61,589 nucleotides of DNA from Mesorhizobium jarvisii (GTDB taxonomy: Bacteria; Pseudomonadota; Alphaproteobacteria; Rhizobiales; Rhizobiaceae): contig NZ_QZXA01000022.1 in assembly GCF_003601985.1 (NCBI RefSeq), positions 1 to 61,589 on the forward strand. The letters are read 5' to 3'. The first letter of the stretch is position 1. Every line of letters begins with the position of its first letter. The position numbers and the translations under genes were made by a program. The notes under the pieces were generated by a model. The model was not told where the DNA came from and did not search any database. It worked only from the letters and a program-made list of their open reading frames with translations. Below are positions 32,653 to 41,466 of the stretch, piece by piece.

Positions 32653-34740
32653 ATGCAATATGCCGCCCCGGAGCCAGTGCCGACGGCGTCCTATGCATCC
32701 TCGACCGTCGAGCTGGGTGACCTGAAGCGCATATTGGTGCGCCGCCGTTTCCTGATCTTGTTGACCGCCGCGCTGCTGACCCTCGGGGCGCTGGCCTATG
32801 GCTTGCTGACGCCGGCGCTCTACAGCTCGGTGGCGGAAATCCTCATCGATCCGCAAGACCTGCAGGTGGTCACCAACGACGTCAATCCGAGCCGCGTTCC
32901 GCCCGATGGCGGCATCACCATGGTGGAAAGCCAGGTCAGCGTCGTCCAGTCGACAGGTGTCCTGCTCAAGGCCATCGAGGCGACCAAGCTGACCGAGGAT
33001 CCGGAATTCAACGGGCAGGGCGGGTTGGTGAGCCGTCTGCTCGGCGGCTTGCTCGGCTCGGGGTCGGCCGAAACCGACAGGACGGGCAAGACGCTCGATG
33101 CGCTGCGCCGCCGGCTGGCGGTTAAGCGGGCAGACAAGGTGCTGGTGCTCGACGTGATCGTCACCGCCAAGAGCGCCGACAAAGCGGCGAAGCTCGCCAA
33201 CGCCATCGCCCAGGCCTATCTGGCCGATCAGGCGAGCGCGCGCGCCAAGATGGCCACGGACGCTTCCGATTCCATCACCGCGCGGCTGGAGGAGCAGCGC
33301 AAGCGCGTGCAGCAGGCCGAGAACGCCGTCGAGGCCTACAAATCCGCCCACAACATGGTGATGGCGGCGGGCAATCTGGTCAGCGACCAGGAACTGACCG
33401 AGATCAACACGCAGCTTTCGGCGGCGCAGAGCCGCACCGCGGCGCTGAAGGCGCAGGTCGACCAGCTGCGCCGCTCCGGCGGCGCGCCGGACGCCACCTC
33501 GGAAGCGATGCGCTCGTCGGTCATCTCCAGCCTGCGGGCGCAGGAGGCGACGCTTGTCGACCAGGTCTCGCAGCTTGGCACGGAACTTGGGCCGCGCCAC
33601 CCCTCGATGATCGCCGCACAGCAGCAGCTGCGCGACACGCGCGCCCTCATCGCGCGCGAACTCGGACGCATCGGCGCCGCCGCCGAAACCGACTACGAGC
33701 GGGCGCTGGCAAACCAGCAGGCGCTGGAGGCCAAGGTCGCCGGCATGAAGAGCAAGTCGCTCGACACCGACCAGGCCTCGGTCAAGCTGCGCGAATTGCA
33801 GCGCGACCTCGAGGCGGTGCGTTCGGTCTACGCCACCTATCTGCAGCGGGCGCAGGAAACGCGCGAGCAAATCAATGTCGACAGCACCAATGCGCGCATC
33901 ATCTCCAATGCGATGCCCGCCCTGAACAAGAGCTGGCCGCCTTTGCCGCTGCTGGTTTTCGGCGCCCTCTTCGGCGGGCTGGGACTGGGCACCGCGCTGG
34001 CGCTGATCGCGGAATATTCCTCGCCGACCGTGCTTTCCAGCGCGCAGATGCAATCGGCCATCGACGCGCCGGTGTTTGGCGTGCTGCCGGCAAAGGCAGG
34101 CAGTGGCCGCCGCTGGTGGCCTTTCAGCGGCGCCGCCGCCGCGGCCGGGCAGAAGACGGATGCGGTCGCGGGCCTGGCGCTGAGACGGCTGTTCGCCTCC
34201 AGCCGGCGTCCGCCGAACTGGCCGCTGGTGCCGTCCATCCTGCTGACGTCGCCGCCGGAAGACGCCGCGCATCGGGGCCGAGTGGCGCGCCTGCTCGCCA
34301 ATGCCGCGGCCGCCAGGGGCAGCCGCGTCCTGTTCATCGACACCAATGCCGTCAGCGGCAAGAAGGAGCCGCAGCCCGGCCTGCTCGACGTGCTGCGCGG
34401 CGAATATGCCTTCGAGGCGGTGAGCCAGCACACCGCCGGCAGCAATGTCGCGGTGCTGGGTAGGGGCCGGCAAAAGGCCGTCTTCTCCGAGGCGCAGGGC
34501 GTCTACTTCACGCAGCACATGCTGGCCCAGGCCGGCCGCAACTTCGACCTCGTCGTCGTCGACGGCGGCGCGCTGGCAGACAATCTCAATGCCTCGCCGC
34601 TGGTCGCCATGGTCGACGAGATCGTGATGGTCGCGACGCTGAACTCGACGCCGATGCGCGACGTCACGGCGGCCTCGCAGGCCATTTCCGTCATGGGGCG
34701 GCTGCCGACCGGCGCCTTGCTGGTCGACGAGGCGGCCTGA
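32653..34740 (+). CDS. Wzc/ExoP-like polysaccharide co-polymerase with degenerate kinase domain
   Basis: 695 residues from ATG 32653 (GGAGG 3 bases upstream; TTG/GTG starts 32572-32590 are alternatives). Wzz domain between TM1 (~32-52) and TM2 (~433-452), with long coiled coils, controls chain length in the inner membrane. The C-terminal BY-kinase region (~515-695) keeps the fold (GLLDVLRGEYAFEAV, FDLVVVDGGALADNLNAS) but the Walker A is replaced by LTSPPEDAAHRGRVARLL without a Gly-Lys-Ser/Thr, Walker A' reads LFIDTN, and no Tyr-rich tail exists. ATP binding and autophosphorylation are unlikely. First gene of a two-gene operon with the polymerase. Confidence 0.88.
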   Translation: MQYAAPEPVPTASYASSTVELGDLKRILVRRRFLILLTAALLTLGALAYGLLTPALYSSVAEILIDPQDLQVVTNDVNPSRVPPDGGITMVESQVSVVQSTGVLLKAIEATKLTEDPEFNGQGGLVSRLLGGLLGSGSAETDRTGKTLDALRRRLAVKRADKVLVLDVIVTAKSADKAAKLANAIAQAYLADQASARAKMATDASDSITARLEEQRKRVQQAENAVEAYKSAHNMVMAAGNLVSDQELTEINTQLSAAQSRTAALKAQVDQLRRSGGAPDATSEAMRSSVISSLRAQEATLVDQVSQLGTELGPRHPSMIAAQQQLRDTRALIARELGRIGAAAETDYERALANQQALEAKVAGMKSKSLDTDQASVKLRELQRDLEAVRSVYATYLQRAQETREQINVDSTNARIISNAMPALNKSWPPLPLLVFGALFGGLGLGTALALIAEYSSPTVLSSAQMQSAIDAPVFGVLPAKAGSGRRWWPFSGAAAAAGQKTDAVAGLALRRLFASSRRPPNWPLVPSILLTSPPEDAAHRGRVARLLANAAAARGSRVLFIDTNAVSGKKEPQPGLLDVLRGEYAFEAVSQHTAGSNVAVLGRGRQKAVFSEAQGVYFTQHMLAQAGRNFDLVVVDGGALADNLNASPLVAMVDEIVMVATLNSTPMRDVTAASQAISVMGRLPTGALLVDEAA

Positions 34741-34741
34741 C

Positions 34742-36076
34742 GTGGCCGCGACCGGGACCGACACCCGGACAGCCAACCCGGCGGCCGGCTGGGCCGGTTC
34801 CGGTCAAGTCCGCGCCGGCGATTCCGTCGACTGGATCACGCGCTTCGGCCTGGTCGCGACGGTGGCGCTGCTGTTCGCCATCTCCGGCGGCATGCTGTGG
34901 CTGGTGGGCTACAATTACGACGGCCTGACCGGCAACCCGGCGACCAAGATCCATCCGTCGACCTATCTGCTCGTATTGGTGTTTGCCTGGCGCGCCTGCA
35001 CCTTCGGCAACCCGGTCGGCTATATGGTGGCCGTCGCCGACCGGCGGCCGGCCAGCACGCTGATGGCGGTCATCTCGATCGTGCTCTTGGTGGTCGTCGT
35101 CGCCAGGCAGCGTCCCGGCATGGCCGGAATGGTCGACACGTTCGTGGCGCCGGCGCTGCTGGTTATGATGCTGGCCGAGGACGACGAGAAGACATTCGCC
35201 CGGATGCAGACCGTCGTTCACGCCATCATGACCGTGAACGCGCTGCTCGCTCTGTTCGAGTTCGCCACCAAGACGCTGCTCTTTCCCTATCGGCTCGACG
35301 GCGAGGCGTTCATGAGCGACCTGCGCTCGACGGCGCTTCAGGGCCATCCGCTGTCCAACGCCACGGTCACCTCGATCTATGTGCTGGCGCTGCTCTCCGG
35401 TTCGAGATCCCTGTCGATGCCGCTGCGGCTCGGATTGATCGGCCTGCAATTTGCGGCTCTCGTCGCCTTTGGCGGCCGCTCCGCGATGGTGCTCACCATC
35501 GTGCTCGGCGGCTGCTACCTGCTCATCCAGGGGCTGCGCGGCTTGCGCACGGGTCGCGTCAACCTGCTCGGCGCGGCGCTCGGCCTGATCCTTGCCGCGC
35601 TGGTGCCGGTCGTCATCGCGGTCGCGGCGGCATACGGCTTTTTCGATGCGCTGCTCGAGCGCTTCGTGTCGGACTCCGGCAGCGCCAATGCCCGCGTCGA
35701 GATGTTCGAACTGTTCAAACATTTCGAACTGCGCGACCTGATCGTGGGGCCTGACATCGACCTCATCGAGAGCCTGCGCCGCATCAGCGGCCTCGAGCAA
35801 GGCATCGAGAACCCGATCATCCGCATGGTCCTCTACCAGGGCGCCTTCTTCACCTTGCTGCTGTTCGTCGGCTTCGCGCTGTTCATGCACGAAGTCGCGC
35901 GCCGCTGCCATGCCGGCATCTGGCTGCTGATGTTGGGCTGGCTGATCCTGCTCAATACCTCCGAAAGCCTGGCGTCGAAGACGACGCTGATGACCAAATT
36001 CGTGGTGATCGCGCTGGTGCTTTATAGGCCGGCAAGGGGTGTGGTGGGGCAGAGGGTGCAAGCCGGGCGAAGGTAG
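34742..36076 (+). CDS. Wzy/VpsF-like polysaccharide polymerase
   Basis: 444 residues from GTG 34742, one base after the co-polymerase stop. About ten to eleven membrane helices and a periplasmic loop with FVSDSGSANARVEMFELFKH and GPDIDLIESLRR; FGGRSAMVLTIVLGG precedes it. The arginines in such loops bind undecaprenyl-linked glycan in O-antigen polymerase/ligase proteins. The likely role is joining repeat units flipped by the Wzx-like protein at 40156. Alternative: an O-antigen-ligase-like protein. Confidence 0.8.
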   Translation: MAATGTDTRTANPAAGWAGSGQVRAGDSVDWITRFGLVATVALLFAISGGMLWLVGYNYDGLTGNPATKIHPSTYLLVLVFAWRACTFGNPVGYMVAVADRRPASTLMAVISIVLLVVVVARQRPGMAGMVDTFVAPALLVMMLAEDDEKTFARMQTVVHAIMTVNALLALFEFATKTLLFPYRLDGEAFMSDLRSTALQGHPLSNATVTSIYVLALLSGSRSLSMPLRLGLIGLQFAALVAFGGRSAMVLTIVLGGCYLLIQGLRGLRTGRVNLLGAALGLILAALVPVVIAVAAAYGFFDALLERFVSDSGSANARVEMFELFKHFELRDLIVGPDIDLIESLRRISGLEQGIENPIIRMVLYQGAFFTLLLFVGFALFMHEVARRCHAGIWLLMLGWLILLNTSESLASKTTLMTKFVVIALVLYRPARGVVGQRVQAGRR

Positions 36077-36118
36077 CGCCGTAGAACGCGACGATTGCCT
36101 GTGTGGAACGGTGGGTGC

Positions 36119-37381
36119 CTATCCCGGCATCACCAACCCAAGCGCCTCGATCATCGCCGGATCCAGCGCGCGCGTGGTGTCGTCCATCATGCCCATGCCG
36201 TCGAAGAGGTCCCAGAAGGCCCAGGGGAAGCCGGCCGCCTCGGCGCTCTGGCGGACATCGGAAATGTACCGGGCGCGGTCGGGGTTGGGGGCGGCGGTGT
36301 AACGGGCGTCGGTGCGCAGCGCGCCGAATTCGCCCATGATGACACGCTCCGGGGCAATGCCGTTTCTGTCGGCCCAGTCGCGCGCCTGGCTGAGATATTT
36401 GTCGATGAACCAGCGGTCGGGCCGGGCGTCGAAATAGACTTTCAGCACGCGCTCGGTTTCGGCGTAGGCGGCCTGCTTGTCGGCTTCCGAGGTCTCGGTA
36501 TCCTGCGCCATGCGCGTCCTGACCGAGGCCAGCGTCGCGTCGAGCGACCCGGCGGAGGCCGGCCACGGCACATTGTTCAGCGAGCGGTAGACCGGCTCGC
36601 GCATCCAGGGCGCGCCCTGATGGCTGAACAGATAGGGCTCGTAGAAGTGGAAGGTGAACAGAATCGGCTCGAAGGATGCCAGCGGCGCCGGCTCGAGTGC
36701 CGCCAGCCCGCTCACCATCGAGCCGCAGCCGCCGGTGACGACCAGCGGCAAGGTCCGGGCTGACGCCCTGGCCGCCGTCAGCAGGGACGCCTGGACCTGC
36801 GACCAGACGTTGGAGTCACAGGATTGCGCCGGTTCGTTGACCGGCTCCAGCGCCACCATGCCTGGCGTGAACCGCGCCAGCCTGCCGGCAAGCTCGCCGA
36901 CCAGCGCCCGGTAGAGGTCGAAGGCCGGAGCCTCGGTGCTGGAGACCATGCGATCGGGGTTCCAGTAATGCGTGGCGCCATTGGCCTGGACGTTGACGAT
37001 GATGCCGAGACCGGCGGCGAGCGTGGCGGCGACGGCGGCGTCCAGCATGTCCAGCAGCTTGCCGCGCGTGGCGTCGTCTCCCGCCAGGAACGGACCGGGA
37101 TCGACGGGCAGGCGGATGAAATCGAGCCCGGTGGCGCGCAGCCGACCAAGGTCGTCCGGGGTCGGCACCGGCCGCTGCGACTGGAAGGGCGGCCAGTCAT
37201 AGTCGGTGCGCGGCGCGGGAAATTCGCGTGTCAGCGCGAACCAGGGCCAGGCGTTGACGCCACGGCGGAAACGCCATTCACCACTTGCCGCTCGCGCGGA
37301 CGAAAGCGGCGCCTGCGCGGCAGGCACCAGCGCCGTCGACAGCGCGGTGGTGAGAAGCCGCCGGCGCGACCAGCCCGTCAT
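36119..37381 (-). CDS. Exported glycoside hydrolase family 5 (cellulase-like) protein
   Basis: 420 residues. Tat-type signal SRRRLLTTALSTALVPAAQA. TIM-barrel GH5 pattern: RGVNAWPWFAL, FIRLPVDPGPF, acid/base E183 in LEPVNEP, Tyr/His in FTFHFYEPYLF and nucleophile E351 in VIMGEFGALR. It would hydrolyse beta-glucan-type polymers in the periplasm, trimming or releasing the cluster's glycan, as BcsZ/CelA-type enzymes do in cellulose systems. Its ATG overlaps the stop of the glycosyltransferase gene by 4 bases, so the two are coupled. Confidence 0.85.
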   Translation of the reverse strand: MTGWSRRRLLTTALSTALVPAAQAPLSSARAASGEWRFRRGVNAWPWFALTREFPAPRTDYDWPPFQSQRPVPTPDDLGRLRATGLDFIRLPVDPGPFLAGDDATRGKLLDMLDAAVAATLAAGLGIIVNVQANGATHYWNPDRMVSSTEAPAFDLYRALVGELAGRLARFTPGMVALEPVNEPAQSCDSNVWSQVQASLLTAARASARTLPLVVTGGCGSMVSGLAALEPAPLASFEPILFTFHFYEPYLFSHQGAPWMREPVYRSLNNVPWPASAGSLDATLASVRTRMAQDTETSEADKQAAYAETERVLKVYFDARPDRWFIDKYLSQARDWADRNGIAPERVIMGEFGALRTDARYTAAPNPDRARYISDVRQSAEAAGFPWAFWDLFDGMGMMDDTTRALDPAMIEALGLVMPG

Positions 37382-38547
37382 ACCGCGCCGGGCGAGGGGC
37401 GGTCGATCGCGGCCGTTCGGGCCGATGGGACGCCGAGAAGCCGGTAGGCCTCATTCTCGTAGGCCAGAAGCACATCCTCCCAGCGGAAGGCTTCGCGGGC
37501 GCGCGTCCTCGCGGCCTCGCCGCAGGCCTTGACCAGCGCGTCGTCCTCCATCGCCTGCTGCATCCGCTCGGCGCAGCTTTGCGTATCGGTGAAATAGATG
37601 GCGGCGGCTCCGGCGACCCATTTGTTGTAGGGATTGTCGTGCGCGATCACCATGTTGCCGGCGGCCAGCGCCTCGACCAGCGACGGGTTGGTGCCACCGA
37701 CCGTGTGGCCATGCATGTACGCGCGCGCATGGTACCGCAGCGCCTTCACCGCCGCCTGGTCGTAGATGGCGCCGGGCAGGACCACCGAGGCGTTCGCTGC
37801 CTTGCGGACCGCGGCATGATAGGGGATCTGGTCGGACAGCGTGCCCAGCACCACCAGCTTCATGTCGCGCTTGCGGCTGCAGAAGGCTTCGACGATCGGC
37901 AGGATGCTGTTGTCGGGCTCGATGCGGGCGATTGAGATCAGGTATTTTCCGGGCTGGAGGCCGAGCGCGCGCACCGGCGCTTCGGGTGCCGATGTCACCG
38001 GATCGGCGCCATAGGCGATGGTGGAAATGGCGCTGCGCGGCCGGCGCGTCGCCAGGTGATCGGCAATGATCGGATGATCGGCGACCAGCCGGTGCGAAGC
38101 CCAGGCACCGATCCACTCATTGAGCCAGAACCAGGTGCGCGCCGCGCGCCCCCATTTGGGGCGGCGCCACTCGATACCGTCCATATTGGTGATGACCTTG
38201 CGCCGCATCAGCCTGAGCCAGGTCAGGAAGACCGCGCCATTGTAGCCGAGCACCAGGCAGACGCCGGGCCGGCGCGCAGCGTCGAGCACGCATTGCCAGT
38301 CGAATTCCAGCGTCGCGCGCGGGCCTTTCGAGGCGACCTGGACGTGGATAAGGTCGATGCCGCTCCAGCTGTCGAGGCGCACCCTCTGGTCGACCCGCTC
38401 GACCTCTTCCTGGCAGTAGACGCCGACCTTCCAGCCGCGTGCGACCAGAAAAAGCGCCAGTCTCTCGGCGAAGGTCTCGAAGCCGCCATGGGCCGCGGGG
38501 ATGCCGCGCGTTCCCAGGATCAGGATGGAAGGCTGTTCCGGTTTCAT
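37378..38547 (-). CDS. Glycosyltransferase family 4 with N-terminal DUF1972 domain
   Basis: 389 residues from ATG 38547; a TTG at 38700 would add 51 unconserved residues. DUF1972 acceptor domain with ILILGTRGIPAAHGGFETFAERL-type motif (GTRGIPAAHGGFETFAERL), then a GT-B fold donor domain (YLISIARIEPDNSILPIVEA, HGHTVGGTNPSLVEALAAGN with the nucleotide-sugar Glu). Members transfer rhamnose or related sugars onto lipid-linked glycan at the cytoplasmic face. First in a minus-strand pair with GH5, divergent from the second glycosyltransferase. Confidence 0.88.
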   Translation of the reverse strand: MKPEQPSILILGTRGIPAAHGGFETFAERLALFLVARGWKVGVYCQEEVERVDQRVRLDSWSGIDLIHVQVASKGPRATLEFDWQCVLDAARRPGVCLVLGYNGAVFLTWLRLMRRKVITNMDGIEWRRPKWGRAARTWFWLNEWIGAWASHRLVADHPIIADHLATRRPRSAISTIAYGADPVTSAPEAPVRALGLQPGKYLISIARIEPDNSILPIVEAFCSRKRDMKLVVLGTLSDQIPYHAAVRKAANASVVLPGAIYDQAAVKALRYHARAYMHGHTVGGTNPSLVEALAAGNMVIAHDNPYNKWVAGAAAIYFTDTQSCAERMQQAMEDDALVKACGEAARTRAREAFRWEDVLLAYENEAYRLLGVPSARTAAIDRPSPGAV

Positions 38548-38977
38548 GGCTGCTGGCGCTTTCAAATCCGTCCGACCCGCTGTGGAAGGCTGTCCCGTCT
38601 CGGCCTTGCAATAAGCCTGCCAGGCCCGATTCCAGCCATTGTCGCATTCGGGTTGTAAAATATTTGTTCCAGCCGCCGGAGTTGTTTCACTATCGGTCAA
38701 CTTTCCGAACGTATGTGTACCGAAACGAGGCGATGCCGGGGCCAGTCGGCCCGCGAATGGATATAAATGGATATATTAGCCCGGCATGAACCTTGCTGAT
38801 GGACTTCTGCGCGCCGGAAACGGCGGAAGGCGTGCAGCGTTGGTGTGGTGAACCGGATCCAGATCCGTTTCGTGACCGCACTGAAAACCAGTGAAGTCCA
38901 AAGGGGTGTTGGGCTTGACGTTTCCGGTCGCCGGTATGGTCAGGCGGCGGAATCGTCACACCACCCCTGGCAGAAAG
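38548..38977. promoter_or_regulatory. Divergent intergenic region between two glycosyltransferases
   Basis: 430 bases without a gene. AATGGATATA is tandemly repeated exactly at 38756-38765 and 38766-38775, in an AT-rich island. CGTTCGG/CGTTTCGG words lie at 38700-38730 (minus strand). No sigma-type promoter could be fixed. Confidence 0.4.
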
Positions 38978-40159
38978 ATGCGCGTGAAGATGCGGATTGC
39001 CTGCATCCATCAGGGGTACGAACTCTACGGCTCCGACCGCAGCTTCGCGGAGAGCGTGGCGGCGCTGCGCGCCGCGTTTCCGTCGGCCGACATCGAAGTG
39101 GTCCTGCCGCGCAGCGGACCGATCGTCGAAATCCTGAAGCCTCATGCCAGCCGGATCGTCTTCGAGCCGCTCTGGGTGCTCAGGCGCCAGGCGATGCTGA
39201 GGCTGGCGACCATCGAGATGGCGCGGCTGCCGGTCGCGCTGTGGCGGGCATGGCGGCGCCTCAGCGCTTGCGACCTCGTCTATGTCAACACTTCGATCGT
39301 CGCCGATTATGCGCTGGCCTCGCGCCTGCTGCCTTCCAAGGCGCTGCTGCACATCCATGAAATTCCCGAAGGCGTGTTGCGCCGGATCCTCGTCGGGCTC
39401 ATGCACTGGAGCCGTGCCGATCTCATCTTCAACTCGAAAGCGACGCGCGACACGTTCGGCGAGCCCAGATCCGCGCGCTCCTACGTCGTCTATAATGGCG
39501 TTGCCGGTCCGGCGTCGGCGGAGGCGATGACCTATGACGGCAAGCGCCCGCTGCGGGTGCTGCTGCTTGGCCGCGTCAACCGGATCAAGGGCCAGGAAGT
39601 GCTTCTGGAGGCGATCGCCTCGCTGCCGGCCGAAGTCAAGTCAAGGATCGAGGTGCGGCTGGTCGGCGGCGCCTTCGAAAGCGTCGAGCGCGAGCGCGCC
39701 CTGGCCGAACTGGTCGATACCATGGGGCTGGCCGGACAGGTCAGCACCTTGCCTTTCATCCCGGACCCTTCGGAGCATTATCGCTGGGCCGACATCGTCA
39801 CCGTGCCGTCGCGGCGTCCGGAATCGCTCGGCCGTGTCGCCATCGAGGCCATGGCCTATGGCCGGCCGCCGCTGGTGTCGGCGATCGGCGGGCTGGTCGA
39901 AGTGGTGGCCGACGGCGAGACCGGCTGGCATGTTCCGCCAGGCAATGCAGCGGCGTTGGCCGCGAAGTTGCAGGAGATCATCCTCGCCCCCGAGACCTGG
40001 CGCGGTTTCGTCGCCGCCGGGCGCAAGCGCTACGAGACGGTGTTCAGCGAACCGGTCGCCGCGGCCGCGATCGCGGCGATCGCCGCCGACAAGCTGAAGG
40101 CTGCCATCGCCAGGCCGGGCCGGACGGCAAGCACCCGGCAGGCGGAGACGCGGCCGTGA
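38978..40159 (+). CDS. Glycosyltransferase family 4
   Basis: 393 residues from ATG 38978; ATG 38990 is also possible. N-domain begins MRIACIHQGYELYGSDRSF, a glycine-poor version of the usual loop. Donor domain: LRVLLLGRVNRIKGQEVLLE, PSRRPESLGRVAIEAMAYGR with the E-x7-E motif (ESLGRVAIE), and NGKxxG-like HVPPGNAAAL. Retaining GT4 enzymes add hexoses or related sugars in the cytoplasm. It overlaps the flippase gene by 4 bases and leads the operon GT, Wzx, GNAT, GNAT. Confidence 0.9.
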   Translation: MRVKMRIACIHQGYELYGSDRSFAESVAALRAAFPSADIEVVLPRSGPIVEILKPHASRIVFEPLWVLRRQAMLRLATIEMARLPVALWRAWRRLSACDLVYVNTSIVADYALASRLLPSKALLHIHEIPEGVLRRILVGLMHWSRADLIFNSKATRDTFGEPRSARSYVVYNGVAGPASAEAMTYDGKRPLRVLLLGRVNRIKGQEVLLEAIASLPAEVKSRIEVRLVGGAFESVERERALAELVDTMGLAGQVSTLPFIPDPSEHYRWADIVTVPSRRPESLGRVAIEAMAYGRPPLVSAIGGLVEVVADGETGWHVPPGNAAALAAKLQEIILAPETWRGFVAAGRKRYETVFSEPVAAAAIAAIAADKLKAAIARPGRTASTRQAETRP

Positions 40160-41457
40160 AGTTCCCCCTCCATCTGGTGCGGCGCCTCGTGCTGATGATC
40201 GGCGGCGAGGCGATGCAGAGCGGCTTTCATTTCGCCCTCAACATCGCGCTGCTGCACATGTTGTCGGCGCAAGGCTACGGCCTTTTCGCCATCGCCATGG
40301 TGATGGGCGGCGTCGGCCTGTCCTACATCAGATCGCTGACTGCCGTTCCCGCCTCGATATGGATGGGCAAGAGCACCAACAGTGCCGGCGTCGATGCTCA
40401 TGACGTGGCCTTCGGATCCGCGGCGCTGGTGGTGGCGCTGCTGATGGCCGTCGGCACGGTTATCCTGATGCGTCTCCTGGGCGACCCGAGCGGCATCGCG
40501 GCCGGCTGCTTTGTCGGCGCCTGGTCGCTGCGCAGCCATATGCGCACGGCATTCTTCGCGCGCCGCCAGCAGGTGATCGTCTCCGTCAGCGACGCGGCTT
40601 TCACAATCGCCGGCACCGTGTTCGCCGGCCTGGCGATCTGGTACGCCGACGCCGCGCTGCAGACCGTCTTCTATGCCCTTGCCGCGGCCAATGTGATCGG
40701 CATCCTCGTGCTGGCCCGGCTGGCGCCCCGCACGCTTCGCATCAGCTTCCGCATGCCGACGCGGCGGCGCTATACCAAACTCTGGCGCCAGCTGTGCTGG
40801 TCGGCGTTCAGCGCGACCACCACCAACATCCAGGGCCAGTGCCTGGCGCTGCTGGTCGCCGGCATTGCCGGACCCGCGGCCTACGCGCCGCTGGCGGCGG
40901 TGATCGTGCTGTTCGCGCCGCTGCGCATCATCAGCCTTGCTTTCGTCAACATGACGCAGCCGGAGCTCGCCAAGCTGATGCGGCACAATGAAACGCGCCG
41001 CGTCTGGTCGCAGGCGAAGATCTGGTCGGTCGTCATGGGGCTCGGCGGCCTGGCCTATGGATGCGCCATCCTGTTCGTCCTGCCGATGATCAAGTCCCAG
41101 GCCCTGCAGGATGCCTCGGTCGAGTTCATCGGGCTTTTCGTGACGGTCAATTTTATCCCGATCATGCTCTACATCATGCCCCGCATCGTCCTGGAGATCT
41201 TCGGTGATTTCCGCATCGTCGCCTTCATCACCATGGGCGGCGCCATCGTCGGGCTGGCGCTGATCGCCATCCTGCTGGCCGTCGCGTCCCCACCATGGGC
41301 GCTGCTGGGCTCCGCGGTCTCCGAGACCTTCGTGCTCGCGGCATCATGGTATTTCGCGCACCATCGCATGTGGAACATCGAGCATCCGGACCAGCAGCGT
41401 AACAGCCGTTTGGGCTCCTGGCGGCGGGCGGTCACGTTCGCCGCGGTAAAGCGATAG
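40156..41457 (+). CDS. Wzx-like polysaccharide flippase
   Basis: 433 residues from GTG 40156 overlapping the preceding stop. Twelve or so membrane helices with Arg/Lys-rich cytoplasmic loops (RISFRMPTRRRYTKLWRQLC); FHFALNIALLHMLSAQGYGLF is the usual first-helix pattern of the MOP/polysaccharide-transport superfamily. Should move the undecaprenyl-linked repeat unit across the inner membrane for the polymerase at 34742. The gene's TAG is followed at once by the ribosome binding site of the first acetyltransferase. Confidence 0.82.
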   Translation: MKFPLHLVRRLVLMIGGEAMQSGFHFALNIALLHMLSAQGYGLFAIAMVMGGVGLSYIRSLTAVPASIWMGKSTNSAGVDAHDVAFGSAALVVALLMAVGTVILMRLLGDPSGIAAGCFVGAWSLRSHMRTAFFARRQQVIVSVSDAAFTIAGTVFAGLAIWYADAALQTVFYALAAANVIGILVLARLAPRTLRISFRMPTRRRYTKLWRQLCWSAFSATTTNIQGQCLALLVAGIAGPAAYAPLAAVIVLFAPLRIISLAFVNMTQPELAKLMRHNETRRVWSQAKIWSVVMGLGGLAYGCAILFVLPMIKSQALQDASVEFIGLFVTVNFIPIMLYIMPRIVLEIFGDFRIVAFITMGGAIVGLALIAILLAVASPPWALLGSAVSETFVLAASWYFAHHRMWNIEHPDQQRNSRLGSWRRAVTFAAVKR

Positions 41458-41466
41458 GAGATGGAT

